A stretch of 36,596 bases of DNA from an uncultured Porphyromonas sp. (GTDB lineage: Bacteria > Bacteroidota > Bacteroidia > Bacteroidales > Porphyromonadaceae): assembly GCA_900539765.1 (NCBI GenBank), contig UQDF01000018.1:1-36596 (forward strand). The letters are read 5' to 3'. The position numbers were made by a program, and so were the translations under genes. This document shows, piece after piece, positions 16,040 through 24,577 of this stretch (position 1 is the first letter of the stretch; each line of letters starts with the position of its first letter). The notes under the pieces are model-generated. The model did not search any database and was not told where the DNA came from. It was given only the letters and a program-made list of their open reading frames with translations.

Positions 16040-16084
16040 GATCGACCTCAAAGAAGCTGTTACGTAAGCTCATTGAGGTCGATC
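16040..16084 (-). terminator. Hairpin after the GLUG-type cargo gene
   Basis: GATCGACCTCAA (16040-16051) pairs perfectly with TTGAGGTCGATC (16073-16084). On the minus strand it is followed by CTTTCTTTTTCC. It lies 13 bases past the stop at 16098, so it is a likely intrinsic terminator or attenuator between two cargo genes. Confidence 0.65.
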
Positions 16085-16097
16085 CTTAGAGTATAGA

Positions 16098-18257
16098 CTA
16101 GTAGAGTACTACCTTGCGTCTCTCGGTATAGCCCGTAGCGTCAGATACGACTAAGATATAGACACCAGACTGGCCACGGTAGACGAGCTGATCCTGTGCC
16201 TGTGCTAGCTGCTGACCTGAGATGCTGTACAGCGTCAAGAGACTCTCAGGACGCGTAGCTGCGATCGTCTGCTCAGAGACCTCGATGAGACAGTTGGCCG
16301 CGTTATCCACCGTAGTGATGGCGTTAGCCTGAGCCATCTTCATCTGACCGATGAAGAGGTTAAACTGATCTACAGAGCGATCTCTAAAGGCGAGCCTGAT
16401 CTCCTTGCCAATGTACTTAGAGAGGTCTACCTTGTGAGCAGTAAAGGTGTTGTAGAGACGCTCCACCTCACGCTCTCCATCTTCGTCCTTCTCTATGACA
16501 GTCTCTTGAAGTACTTGGGTCTCCTTCTCGTTCTCTACTGTATAGATAGGCTGGGTCTTAAGAATCGTGCTAGGCATAGGCTCCTCGGCACCCTCTACGA
16601 CATAAAGCTCGTAGGTAGAAGGTACAGCTCCATCTTCCGAAGCTCCTACCCAGTGGAACCACGGAGTGTCTCCTGTGACCGTAAAGGAAGGTGTGATGAG
16701 CCAGTGATCAGCAGGCTTGTCGGGACGACCATCTACATACATCCCATCCTCCTTAAGATAGCGGCGGAATGCTGAGGTGGACATAAAGAATCGGTATGAC
16801 TTGCCTCCCTGTATCGGCAGGACACGACCTACCCAGCCCTTGTCTAGGTTACACCCTAGTGACTTAGCCTGGATATTGGGCATCTGACGACTCATATCGT
16901 AGATGATGAAGTCTCCTGAGCGATTGGGGTTAAAGAATGAACCTGCACGCTGCTTGAACTTAGTGTAGGGGATGTCCGTACGATACTGATTGGGCTTGTC
17001 GATCTCGGCATCGTAGGTATCATTGATCCACTTGAGGATAGGCATCGTGCCATTGATCTTATGCTTGTCAGCCTCAAAAGTTGACACACCACCCTCGTTG
17101 AGCGTCGTGATGAAGGCTGGTGATGTGAACTCCTCGTGAGACTTAGCCTCTCCGAGAGAGAAGGCAAGCTCCGCATCTGGGTCCTCCTTTTGCTTCATAA
17201 TGTAGCGATCCTTATTGTAGAAGGTCTTGGAGACAGATAGGGGAAACTGCTTGGAGTAAAAAGCACAGATAGGGCCATAGGTATAGCCGTGGGTCACTAG
17301 CGCCTGACCATAATTATAAGAGTTTGATATGAGCTGATGAGGGATGGGGCCATCGTCACCAGTGAGGTTGTATGCGACAGCTCCTATTAGACCTCCAGAT
17401 ACTGGATCTATAGAGGAGACATCGCCCGCATTGATACAGCTCCTGATCTCTGGGTATGTAAAGATGAAGTCCTGCGTGGATTGTGGCATATAGCCTATCA
17501 TACCTCCAGCAAAGCCACCCTTTGCCCAGATGTCTCCAAAGTTAGCACACCCCTCGATGGTCGTATTAGCAGACATAGCGATTATACCGCCGGCCGTCTT
17601 GTGTATCCCCACACCATATACCTCAATGTTGGCATAGTTGACACACTCGATAATCTTCATCCCATAGCCGATCGAGGTACCAGCGATACCTCCAGCATTA
17701 GCCCAAGAGATGATACGTACATCGGGACCTATCTTACAGCGAGTGACTGTACAGTTGTCCTTAATCTGACCGACGATAGCACCAACGCCTGAGAAGCCAT
17801 AGATGTGTCCCGAGGCGATGACTACATTCTTGATCGTAGCCCCCTCGCCTAGTACACCAAAGAGGCCGACACCCATCTGGGGATCGTGACCCTCGACAAG
17901 CTGACGATCATCATAGAGATTGAGGTTGTAGATCTTGTGCATATCACCGTCATACGTCCCCTGGAAGCACATCTCATTAGGCCGCGTAAAGTCATCAAGG
18001 ATCGGGCCGCCGATAGGCTGGATAGGATCGTCAGATGTGAAGGTGATGTCTGCCGTCTGCTTGAGGTACTGACCAGCGAAGGTGTTGAAGTTGCTGTTGA
18101 CCTCCGTAGCTAATGTGCGTAGGTCAGCCTCCGTAGCGATCTGATACGGATCCTCTTGAGAGCCATCTCCACCGGAGAATAGGTCCTGACCGAAGAGCGA
18201 GACCGTGGCACTCAGTAGTAGCAGTGAGACTATTGATAGTTTATTCAAATAGTGCAT
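16098..18257 (-). CDS. T9SS-exported GLUG-motif beta-helix protein with jelly-roll domain
   Basis: A 719-residue exported protein with a signal peptide ending near residue 23 (SLFGQ). After DPYQIATEADLRTLA, a usual start of GLUG proteins, residues about 60-330 carry repeats of the form GLFG..GATIKNV..SG and GGIAG/GGMIGY/GGLIGA, each followed by I-x-x-C-x-N-x-x-x-I. These are typical of a right-handed beta-helix with GLUG motifs. About 430-640 looks like an anchor-J jelly roll (DHWLITPSF, YELYVVEG, GKEIRLAFRD). The last 65 residues form a divergent T9SS sorting domain (LLTLYSISGQQLAQ, then VYILVV and ERRKVVLY). GLUG proteins elsewhere include adhesins and IgA-protease-like surface proteins; no enzyme motif is visible here. 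It is the third gene of the cargo run. Confidence 0.82.
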   Translation of the reverse strand: MHYLNKLSIVSLLLLSATVSLFGQDLFSGGDGSQEDPYQIATEADLRTLATEVNSNFNTFAGQYLKQTADITFTSDDPIQPIGGPILDDFTRPNEMCFQGTYDGDMHKIYNLNLYDDRQLVEGHDPQMGVGLFGVLGEGATIKNVVIASGHIYGFSGVGAIVGQIKDNCTVTRCKIGPDVRIISWANAGGIAGTSIGYGMKIIECVNYANIEVYGVGIHKTAGGIIAMSANTTIEGCANFGDIWAKGGFAGGMIGYMPQSTQDFIFTYPEIRSCINAGDVSSIDPVSGGLIGAVAYNLTGDDGPIPHQLISNSYNYGQALVTHGYTYGPICAFYSKQFPLSVSKTFYNKDRYIMKQKEDPDAELAFSLGEAKSHEEFTSPAFITTLNEGGVSTFEADKHKINGTMPILKWINDTYDAEIDKPNQYRTDIPYTKFKQRAGSFFNPNRSGDFIIYDMSRQMPNIQAKSLGCNLDKGWVGRVLPIQGGKSYRFFMSTSAFRRYLKEDGMYVDGRPDKPADHWLITPSFTVTGDTPWFHWVGASEDGAVPSTYELYVVEGAEEPMPSTILKTQPIYTVENEKETQVLQETVIEKDEDGEREVERLYNTFTAHKVDLSKYIGKEIRLAFRDRSVDQFNLFIGQMKMAQANAITTVDNAANCLIEVSEQTIAATRPESLLTLYSISGQQLAQAQDQLVYRGQSGVYILVVSDATGYTERRKVVLY

Positions 18258-18307
18258 TGTCTGTATCTATTGTATCTAATGTAAGCTTTGATGATTGATT
18301 AGAAAAG

Positions 18308-18363
18308 CCTGAATGCTCCCCATAAGTCAGCATATTGAGCCGAGACTTAGGAGAGCACTCAGG
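18308..18363 (-). terminator. Hairpin after the Omp28-like cargo gene
   Basis: An imperfect stem of about 18 pairs (CCTGA, TGCTC, CC, TAAGTC against GACTTA, GG, GAGCA, TCAGG) is followed on the minus strand by TTTTCTAATC. It lies 9 bases past the stop at 18372. Confidence 0.6.
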
Positions 18364-18371
18364 ATTGTGAT

Positions 18372-21300
18372 TTACTTGGCAACGACCTTAGTAAATATCT
18401 CGGAGCCGTCCTGTAGCTCTAGACGAACGACATAAGCTCCAGCCGTAAGTCCCGTAGCGGGTACGAGACGACCTGTCATGTCGTACACCTGTAGCCCTGC
18501 GACAGACACGTTGACACGTACAGCACCCTCCTCGATAGTCACCTGGACATCTTGAGAGGTGATCTCATCAATGCCCTCAAAGTTGGTAAAGGAGACACGA
18601 CGCTGTGCAGCGTTGAGCACCTCATTCTTAAGGAGTCGCTGATCATCCTCCTCGACATCGTCATTGGTGGGGAGCTGCTCGTAGTAGTGTAGGAAGGCGA
18701 TGACATTGACCTCCTTCATCACATCCTCGATGCTCGTGTTGTCACCCTCGAGGAGGAACTGGTTCGCAGGGAGCGTACCACTCTTAGCATCAGTAGCCTT
18801 GACAGGGATGTCCTTAACGATCTTAAAGTTACCCATCTCGTCGAAGCTAACCTCAGAGCCCATAAAGCCACCCTCATCGACATATCTCAGGACGTTGGTG
18901 TGTACAAAGCCCGCAGGCATACTGCCGGCCTGCTGGCGAGGCTTGATACGATCCTGAGTCATCAGGATAGTTAGGTAGACAGGACGCGAGCGATCCAAGC
19001 GTGCAGAGGCGCGACCCTGTACGAGGACGTTCAGCGTGTTGCTTTCCTTCTGGAACCAGGGCTTGACCTCTACAAAGACTGCAGCAGGATTTGCCTCAGC
19101 AGCCTCAGCGACCTTGTTAAGCTCGTTTTGGTTGCTTATTATGGGGTAGACAGAACCGTTCTGACCCTTAGCTTCGCCTAGTGCTGGTAGAGGCTTGCGG
19201 TCGAACATATTCGTCGGAGAGGTCGTATTAGTTAGCGAGATGTCTCCTGCCGAGTTCTTGATACCATAGAATGGAGCTAGTCCCTGGCTGTAGGGGAGCA
19301 CCATAAAGTCTGGCTGGAAGAAAGAGTGATGCGATACGATGGCAAGGCGCTCCTTAATCTTAGCATTGCCAGGGTTATCGATCAGACTCTCCATTGTAGA
19401 GACACCAGATGGACAGTACTGGCACTTTTCGGAGGTAAAGATCTCTACAAGCGTCGTACGCTCGAAGGCCTCGTCACGCTTGAGGATCTCTAGCCCAGCT
19501 GTTAGAGATACTGGCGACTTGAGAGCCACCCCGTTGATCTCTGTGAGCTTGACGATGAGCTGTACTTTGCCAGAGATGCCCTTATGATCGATAGGCTGTA
19601 GGTCGATCACCTTGCTAATCGAAGCGGCCAGAGGCTTATCTAGAGCGACAGTCTGCGTCTGCTTCTTGCCAGCAAGGTCTGTCTCTACCGTGATCTTAGT
19701 GATAGCCTTGATACCCGTGTTAAAGAGCTCTACCGTAGGCTTGAGCTCCTCATCAGTATAGATGAAGGCAGGAGCCTGAAGGTCGCGGATCTCTCCACGA
19801 TTTTGTGTCGTAGGATCTACATTCTTAGGCTTTACGATGAGCTGCATCAGGAGAGGACCCTCGCCCTTACCTACTCTACTGTTAAACTGAGCCTCTTCGA
19901 TGGTATAGGTACTCCAGTTGGAGGCTGTCCAAGCAGAGTTAGGGTCTACGCCAGGCGACTGGTAGCTTCTGACGAGGATACCACCCACGCCAGCTGCGTC
20001 GTAAGCATAAGCTCCAGCGAAGAACTCGCTCTCAGCTTTGATCTCATATGGCTTGTCAAAGAAGAGCGTATTCCAGCCGTTTTTAAACTTCTCGACCGTA
20101 GTAACTTGGATTGGCTTCCAAGGCGTGATAAGCTTTGGGTTGTTGATATCTGAACGATCCCATGTAGGTACAGACTCTGCGAGGAAGATGCAAGGGAGCT
20201 TCGGTGTGTAGAAGCCTGGATCACTGTTGACCTGATCCTTCTGCATAGAGGCTGCAGAGGCAAATCGTATACCGACGACCTGACCACCGACTAGGTCCTT
20301 GAGCTTATCTTTAGTCAGCTTGATAGCACCTCCGTGGTAGCCAGCCCATGTGACCCCTGAAGGCTCTACTGCCTCGTAGTTTGGAGCCTCATAGTCGCAG
20401 TAACCTACGTAGAGATAGTCGTTTGGATCCTCAAAGTTGTCGAAGTAAGCTGGCTCGGAGTAAGTCGACTTAGTCAGGTTTTGCTTACCTCCGTAGGCAG
20501 GACGATTGTCAGCATAGAGCATACGGTAAGCAACGCGCTCACCCTCAGCTTTTGCTGCATCGACGTCTAGAACGCTCTTATCTAGCCCCTTGATAGTGTA
20601 TGAATACTTGACGCGATACTCCTCAGGACCTGATAGACCTGCTGGATTGTCGCTATCAGCCGTTGCGGCTTCGAAAGGTATCACATAGTAAGAGGTGCTA
20701 CGATAAGATTGCTCTCCCTTCTTGAGATTTTGCTTGACAACGATATTCTTAGAGAACTCAACCTCTGCAAAGTCGTTAATCTCGATGATGACACGGTGGC
20801 ACCACGTACCTCCGTCTAGGTCGATATTAAACTTCTGCTCCTTGCCATTGTTCTGTAGCGTGAGCTCCTTTACTCCAGGTACTCCATGAGTATAGGCGAT
20901 CTCCTCACCATAGCCGAAGACCTTGATCTTGACAGGACCATCAGCCTGTAGCACTTTTGCCGTAAACTCGAGCGTGTACTTACGATCGGCGTTAGATAGA
21001 TCCATCACAGGTGATGTGATACGAGCTGTGATACCTATCGCATCCTTAGGATATCCGAGATCCTCTAGATCCTTCGCATTGATTGAGAATCCGTTAGGAG
21101 TCCAGTAGCATAGTCCTGAGATCCAGCCTGGCTGAGAGAGCTGCTTGTCTAGATAGGTCGGTGTCTCGGGTATAGCCTCCCTCTGTCCAGAGGGGTTGGG
21201 TAGGACTGCCGCATTAGCTATGTTATAGGAGCCATCACTCTCTGCGAGGATCTCTCTGGTTGTAATAAGTCTAAAGAAGACCGTATTCCATGGAGTACCA

Positions 21301-21518
21301 TCGTCGTTGAGTCGCTGAGCTTGGATGTTACTCCAGGTAGCGGTGAAGTTACTCTTAGTTACATTCGATGGAGACTCTAGAGCGGGGGCTCCCAGTTGAA
21401 ACTTCCATTCTGCCATCTCCTGCGCAGACAAGGGAAGTGCTGAGATAAATCCACAGCAGAGCAGTAGACATAATGTAGTCCATACTCTACTGAAGCTGGT
21501 GAAGTTGCTTTTGTTCAT
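18372..21518 (-). CDS. T9SS-exported protein with Omp28/thioredoxin-like domain
   Basis: The largest protein in the window, 1048 residues, with a signal peptide ending about residue 32 (LPLSAQ). The first part (about 40-480) contains anchor-J-like beta domains (EYRVKYSYTIKG; GVTWAGYHGGAIKL). About 580-680 looks Ig/CARDB-like (KPTVELFNTGIKAITKITV). About 690-960 matches the Omp28-related family: LVEIFTSEKCQYCPSG with Cys699 and Cys702 in a thioredoxin-type C-x-x-C, followed by VSHHSFFQPDFM. The C-terminus is a T9SS type A domain (GLQVYDMTGRLVPATGLTAG, then FTKVVAK). Omp28 is an outer-membrane adhesin of P. gingivalis; whether the Cys pair is redox-active is unknown. It is the second gene of the cargo run. 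Confidence 0.82.
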   Translation of the reverse strand: MNKSNFTSFSRVWTTLCLLLCCGFISALPLSAQEMAEWKFQLGAPALESPSNVTKSNFTATWSNIQAQRLNDDGTPWNTVFFRLITTREILAESDGSYNIANAAVLPNPSGQREAIPETPTYLDKQLSQPGWISGLCYWTPNGFSINAKDLEDLGYPKDAIGITARITSPVMDLSNADRKYTLEFTAKVLQADGPVKIKVFGYGEEIAYTHGVPGVKELTLQNNGKEQKFNIDLDGGTWCHRVIIEINDFAEVEFSKNIVVKQNLKKGEQSYRSTSYYVIPFEAATADSDNPAGLSGPEEYRVKYSYTIKGLDKSVLDVDAAKAEGERVAYRMLYADNRPAYGGKQNLTKSTYSEPAYFDNFEDPNDYLYVGYCDYEAPNYEAVEPSGVTWAGYHGGAIKLTKDKLKDLVGGQVVGIRFASAASMQKDQVNSDPGFYTPKLPCIFLAESVPTWDRSDINNPKLITPWKPIQVTTVEKFKNGWNTLFFDKPYEIKAESEFFAGAYAYDAAGVGGILVRSYQSPGVDPNSAWTASNWSTYTIEEAQFNSRVGKGEGPLLMQLIVKPKNVDPTTQNRGEIRDLQAPAFIYTDEELKPTVELFNTGIKAITKITVETDLAGKKQTQTVALDKPLAASISKVIDLQPIDHKGISGKVQLIVKLTEINGVALKSPVSLTAGLEILKRDEAFERTTLVEIFTSEKCQYCPSGVSTMESLIDNPGNAKIKERLAIVSHHSFFQPDFMVLPYSQGLAPFYGIKNSAGDISLTNTTSPTNMFDRKPLPALGEAKGQNGSVYPIISNQNELNKVAEAAEANPAAVFVEVKPWFQKESNTLNVLVQGRASARLDRSRPVYLTILMTQDRIKPRQQAGSMPAGFVHTNVLRYVDEGGFMGSEVSFDEMGNFKIVKDIPVKATDAKSGTLPANQFLLEGDNTSIEDVMKEVNVIAFLHYYEQLPTNDDVEEDDQRLLKNEVLNAAQRRVSFTNFEGIDEITSQDVQVTIEEGAVRVNVSVAGLQVYDMTGRLVPATGLTAGAYVVRLELQDGSEIFTKVVAK

Positions 21519-21573
21519 TTAGTTTTAGCTAGTTACGTATTTAGTGTGATTTAAGCGTGCTTATTGCAGTGTG

Positions 21574-21609
21574 CAGGTTCTTCACGATGATCAGATCGTG
21601 AAGAACCTG
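21574..21609 (-). terminator. Perfect 15-bp hairpin between cargo genes
   Basis: CAGGTTCTTCACGAT (21574-21588) and its exact complement (21595-21609) enclose a six-base loop. It lies 35 bases past the stop of the gene ending at 21644. No T run follows on the minus strand, so it may stabilise the upstream mRNA or lower downstream expression without ending transcription. Confidence 0.6.
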
Positions 21610-21643
21610 ACTAGAGATATGTCCTACGATTCGTAGATAGGAC

Positions 21644-23410
21644 TTAGCGTATTACCTTGTAGGCGTGTCCCTCTACGACGAGGAAGTAGACACCCTGAGG
21701 TAGGTCACGGAGAGAAAGTACTGAGGTCTCCATCAGACGAGAGAGCATCAGCTCGCCAGTCGTACTATATAGATATATAGGAGTAGGCGTGGTGAGTCCT
21801 TGGATCATCAGCTCTCCATCCTGTAGAGAGACTACGTAGCGAGTCCCCGCAGGAGTCTCTATAGAGGTATGGTCTAGTAAGACAGCTTGTATCTCGAGAT
21901 CCTTGTCTACGGTCAGTGTGATGGTTGACTTCTTAGCACCCTCGGTGTAGTCTGCACCACCGATGGTCCACTTCTCTAGCTGCCACATAGATCCCTCGGG
22001 GATGGTCACTTGACAGGTGATCTCGGTACCCTCTACGACGTCAGCGCCAGAGGCGATAGGTTCGTTGGTCTTAGCGTCAGTCACAGTCAGTGTAGCCTGA
22101 TCCTTGTGAGATACGGAGTAGGTCACCTTATGAGTCACTGGTGTAGGAGTGTCTGGGGCACAGATCACCTTGATGGTAGTCTCACCCTCGACGATGATCG
22201 TGGTCTCTGTGACACCTGCGAGGTCTTCACGTAGAGCGCCGTTGATATACCACTCCTTGACTACATTGTTGTCTCCAGGCTTGACCGTTAGTATGAGCTC
22301 AGTACCCTCGTCGACAGACTCTCCGTTTCCGACGATCGTAAACTCATCTGATCCCTCAGCCTTGTACTTAGCGACAAAGAAGCGACCGCCCTCTAGCGTC
22401 CAAGAGACGGGGTACTTGATGGGAGCCCCCTTCTTGAAGGTAACTCGTATATCCATCTTGCCTTCTACCATGGTCTCAAACTCAGGCTTACCTGCATAGT
22501 AGGACTCAGCTGGCTGATCATTGACGTACCACTGGTCTACCTCATAGCCCTTGTCAGGCTGTGCGGTGAACTTGACGTTCAGTCCTGCAGAGATAGCCTC
22601 ACCAGACTCAAAGGGCTCGATACCTGAAGGTAGATATACCTCAGCCTTTTCGATCGATCCATGCTCTCCTGCGGAGTAGGTAACGACATAGCCAGATTGC
22701 CCCTCCTTGAAGGTGACATATACTGTAGCCTCTTCGGTCACTTTGAAGACGTAGAGGTTGGGGTCATCACCTGTGGGTGTCACCTCATTGCCATTGTAGT
22801 ACCACTTGTCTACCATACGATTGGGATCGGGAGTGGCACGGACAGAGAGCTCTATACCCTCTTGGATATCTTTTTCGCCATCAAAGGTGATATTATAGCC
22901 TTCTTCGTCTACGTACTTACCCTCGATACTACCCCCTTGACCCTTCTCGAGGGTGATCTTATACTTAGCGGCACCCATCTTTACGACAGCTTGCACAGTC
23001 AGATCCTCTGTAAGTGTCCACTGTAGTCTCTGGGGGAAGTCTTCTCCAGGAGCCACTTCATTTCCATTGACGACCCAGTGGTCCATCTCGTAGCCACCCT
23101 CAAGGAAAACAAAGAATGTCACCTCGGTACCTGCTGGTAGCTCATCGCCACTATTAAACTGGGTATCCCAATTGTCCTTAGGATAGGTGGCCTGCATGTT
23201 AACCAATCCGTCAGCTACGGAAAAGTTGACTTTATACATCTGAGTCTCTTGCCTCAAGGCACCCTCTGCACCGATCGGTGCGCCAGTGACGCTAGCACCA
23301 GTAGCTGTTAGCCCCATGTAGTTCGTCGCTGCAGACTCCTGAGCGGTACCGATCAGGGCCGTCAGTAGCATCGTGAGCAGCGTCAGCATAAGTGGTAATA
23401 TTCGTTTCAT
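21644..23410 (-). CDS. T9SS-exported protein of five InlB B-like repeats
   Basis: A 588-residue exported protein with a signal peptide ending near residue 23 (LIGTAQ). About residues 55-520 are five consecutive repeats of about 90 residues. Each has a strand-rich start (YKVNFSV, YKITLEKGQGGSI, YVVTYSAGEHGSI, YPVSWTLEGG, HKVTYSVSH), a central 'aGtev.f.a.p..gy' segment, and a W-x-x-N/G motif (DHWVVNGNEV, DKWYYNGNEV, DQWYVNDQPA, KEWYINGALR, EKWTIGGADY). Each ends in a T-V-x-V-x-F-K-x-G-like strand. This is the divergent InlB B-repeat pattern. The T9SS domain ends GVYFLVVEGHAYKVIR. The repeats probably act as spacers or in adhesion; the ligand is unknown. It is the first gene of the four-gene cargo run. 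Confidence 0.85.
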   Translation of the reverse strand: MKRILPLMLTLLTMLLTALIGTAQESAATNYMGLTATGASVTGAPIGAEGALRQETQMYKVNFSVADGLVNMQATYPKDNWDTQFNSGDELPAGTEVTFFVFLEGGYEMDHWVVNGNEVAPGEDFPQRLQWTLTEDLTVQAVVKMGAAKYKITLEKGQGGSIEGKYVDEEGYNITFDGEKDIQEGIELSVRATPDPNRMVDKWYYNGNEVTPTGDDPNLYVFKVTEEATVYVTFKEGQSGYVVTYSAGEHGSIEKAEVYLPSGIEPFESGEAISAGLNVKFTAQPDKGYEVDQWYVNDQPAESYYAGKPEFETMVEGKMDIRVTFKKGAPIKYPVSWTLEGGRFFVAKYKAEGSDEFTIVGNGESVDEGTELILTVKPGDNNVVKEWYINGALREDLAGVTETTIIVEGETTIKVICAPDTPTPVTHKVTYSVSHKDQATLTVTDAKTNEPIASGADVVEGTEITCQVTIPEGSMWQLEKWTIGGADYTEGAKKSTITLTVDKDLEIQAVLLDHTSIETPAGTRYVVSLQDGELMIQGLTTPTPIYLYSTTGELMLSRLMETSVLSLRDLPQGVYFLVVEGHAYKVIR

Positions 23411-23581
23411 AAGTAATCTTGCATTGATTATTAGTTATAGACTTAAAAATTGGAGAACCTTGCATCTCTGCCCACTCTGCGAAAGTGTGGCTCGAGAGCT
23501 GCTCCTATAAGGCGTTCGGTTGCTCAGATATATTTGTGACGAACAAGTGTCTACAATAAAGCTGAGTAATATGCCCGTTCG

Positions 23582-23615
23582 CAAAGGTAATAATTATTTT
23601 CAACAAACGAAACAA
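23582..23615 (-). promoter_or_regulatory. Promoter of the T9SS cargo run
   Basis: On the minus strand a TTG (23615-23613) is followed after 23 bases by TACCTTTG (23589-23582), a full match to TAnnTTTG. Predicted transcription starts near 23575, leaving a leader of about 165 bases before the ATG at 23410. I saw no comparable promoter ahead of the next three cargo genes, so they may share it. Confidence 0.55.
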
Positions 23616-23701
23616 CTCAAAACTCGCTGCACGGAGCAACTCCCTACTTTGAGCTGCTGGGATAAGCTGGTGCATTCGAATCAACTAAGGCTATAAAACA
23701 G

Positions 23702-23868
23702 AATAGCCACGTAGGGATTTTCGATTTCCCACGTGGCTATTTTTCATTCTCCACGTGGGGATGAATCATTTCCTCCGAAGTTTCATTTGATTCCTCCGAA
23801 GTTTCATTTCGTCCCTACGTGGAGAATATTTTTTCTCCACGTGGAGATTAAGAAATATCCACGTGGAG
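23702..23868 (-). repeat. Long CACGTGG structured repeat, copy B (inverted)
   Basis: Read on the minus strand, this 167-bp element aligns end to end with copy A at 166-331. It has CCACGTGG hairpins at both ends and a central stem (CTCCACGT with ACGTGGAG) enclosing the same two 21-bp tandem units (23768-23809). Loop and stem changes relative to copy A often keep pairing: the right-arm hairpin at 23702-23741 has GGGA/TCCC where copy A has GAGA/TCTC. This suggests selection on the folded form or recent spread. Confidence 0.8.
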
Positions 23869-23944
23869 ACTGCACAAATCAGATTATTCGTCAAGTGCAT
23901 CCCACTAATGGTGTGATGCTGTTGTAATGAGCGGAGCAAAAAAA

Positions 23945-23969
23945 AGCCTGTTGGCTACTGCAACAGGCT
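23945..23969 (-). terminator. Terminator of the cobalamin adenosyltransferase unit
   Basis: AGCCTGTTG and CAACAGGCT pair around a seven-base loop. On the minus strand this is followed directly by eight T residues, a textbook intrinsic terminator, 9 bases past the stop at 23978. Confidence 0.85.
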
Positions 23970-23977
23970 CCGAAGAG

Positions 23978-24547
23978 TTACAGGGTGCTGTACCCTCGAT
24001 TCCAAGTGACCTCCGATCCGTGCGTTCGTACCGCCTCTGTGCGGGCGAGGACGAAGAAGTAGTCGCTCAAGCGATTGACAAAGCGAACGATCAGGTCATC
24101 CACTCGGCTCTCCTCACGGAGGCGGTAGATGTTGCGCTCAGCACGACGGCATACGGTGCGACAGACGTGACAGAGTGCTGCTGTGCGTCCACCAGAGGGG
24201 AGGACGAACTCCTTGAGACGTGGGAGCGTAGCGTCTAGCTCGTCGATCTTGTGCTCCAGTTTCTCAATGTCTGTCGGGTCTATCTGCATCGCCGCGAGGT
24301 ACTCCTCCTGATCGGGCGGTGTGGCTAGACTGCCAGCCACGTTAAAGAGTATATGCTGCAGACGCAGGAGGAAGTCGTGCGTCTCATCTGTGAGCTCCTC
24401 AGCGAGGAGGACGCCGATATGGCTGTTGAGCTCATCGATCGTGCCGTAGCACTCGAGGCGTATGTGTCCCTTGGAGATGCGTGTACCACCTACGAGTCCA
24501 GTGGTGCCGTCATCGCCACGGCGGGTATATACGGGGCTTTTCTTCAT
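23978..24547 (-). CDS. Cob(I)alamin adenosyltransferase, PduO type
   Basis: A 189-residue cytoplasmic enzyme that transfers adenosyl from ATP to cob(I)alamin, making coenzyme B12. The PduO-family motifs are present: N-terminal YTRRGDDGTTGLVGG (ATP binding), GTIDELNSHIGV, the C-R-R-A-E-R motif and the closing VRFVNRLSDYFFVLAR helix. The length is normal for the family. The gene is the last of a minus-strand group with a small unknown gene 30 bases upstream. No cobalamin riboswitch or other B12 gene is visible nearby, so it probably serves salvage or maintenance of B12-dependent enzymes encoded elsewhere, such as methylmalonyl-CoA mutase (inference). Confidence 0.93.
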   Translation of the reverse strand: MKKSPVYTRRGDDGTTGLVGGTRISKGHIRLECYGTIDELNSHIGVLLAEELTDETHDFLLRLQHILFNVAGSLATPPDQEEYLAAMQIDPTDIEKLEHKIDELDATLPRLKEFVLPSGGRTAALCHVCRTVCRRAERNIYRLREESRVDDLIVRFVNRLSDYFFVLARTEAVRTHGSEVTWNRGYSTL

Positions 24548-24577
24548 AGTTGTAGCTTGTTTGAGTAGGTAATAGGG

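Larger units (their letters stand above)
23411..23977. other. Non-coding stretch: long leader, promoter and inverted structured repeat
   Basis: No credible gene is seen. From left to right it holds the roughly 165-base leader of the cargo run, its promoter at 23582-23615, AT-rich sequence, the structured CACGTGG repeat at 23702-23868, and the terminator of the adenosyltransferase gene at 23945-23969. Short open frames crossing it lack any recognisable protein signal and run through the repeats. Confidence 0.65.

Noticed and set aside
16001..16051. N-terminal extension of the Fn3/jelly-roll cargo gene
   Set aside because: The extra 17 residues lie in the terminator hairpin of the preceding gene, and the signal peptide starts at the ATG at 16000.
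21574..21609. Perfect hairpin as a mobile-element terminus
   Set aside because: It is a single hairpin near a gene end with no partner copy in the window; an mRNA 3' structure is the simpler reading.
23733..23927. Small open frame inside the inverted structured repeat, possible peptide
   Set aside because: It is produced by the repeat (PPKFH motifs come from the 21-bp units), has no supporting start context, and copy A has no matching frame of similar length that I could see.
23978..24547. Cobalamin riboswitch near the adenosyltransferase gene
   Set aside because: The 30-base gap upstream is too short for one, and no B12-box-like sequence was seen upstream of the group.
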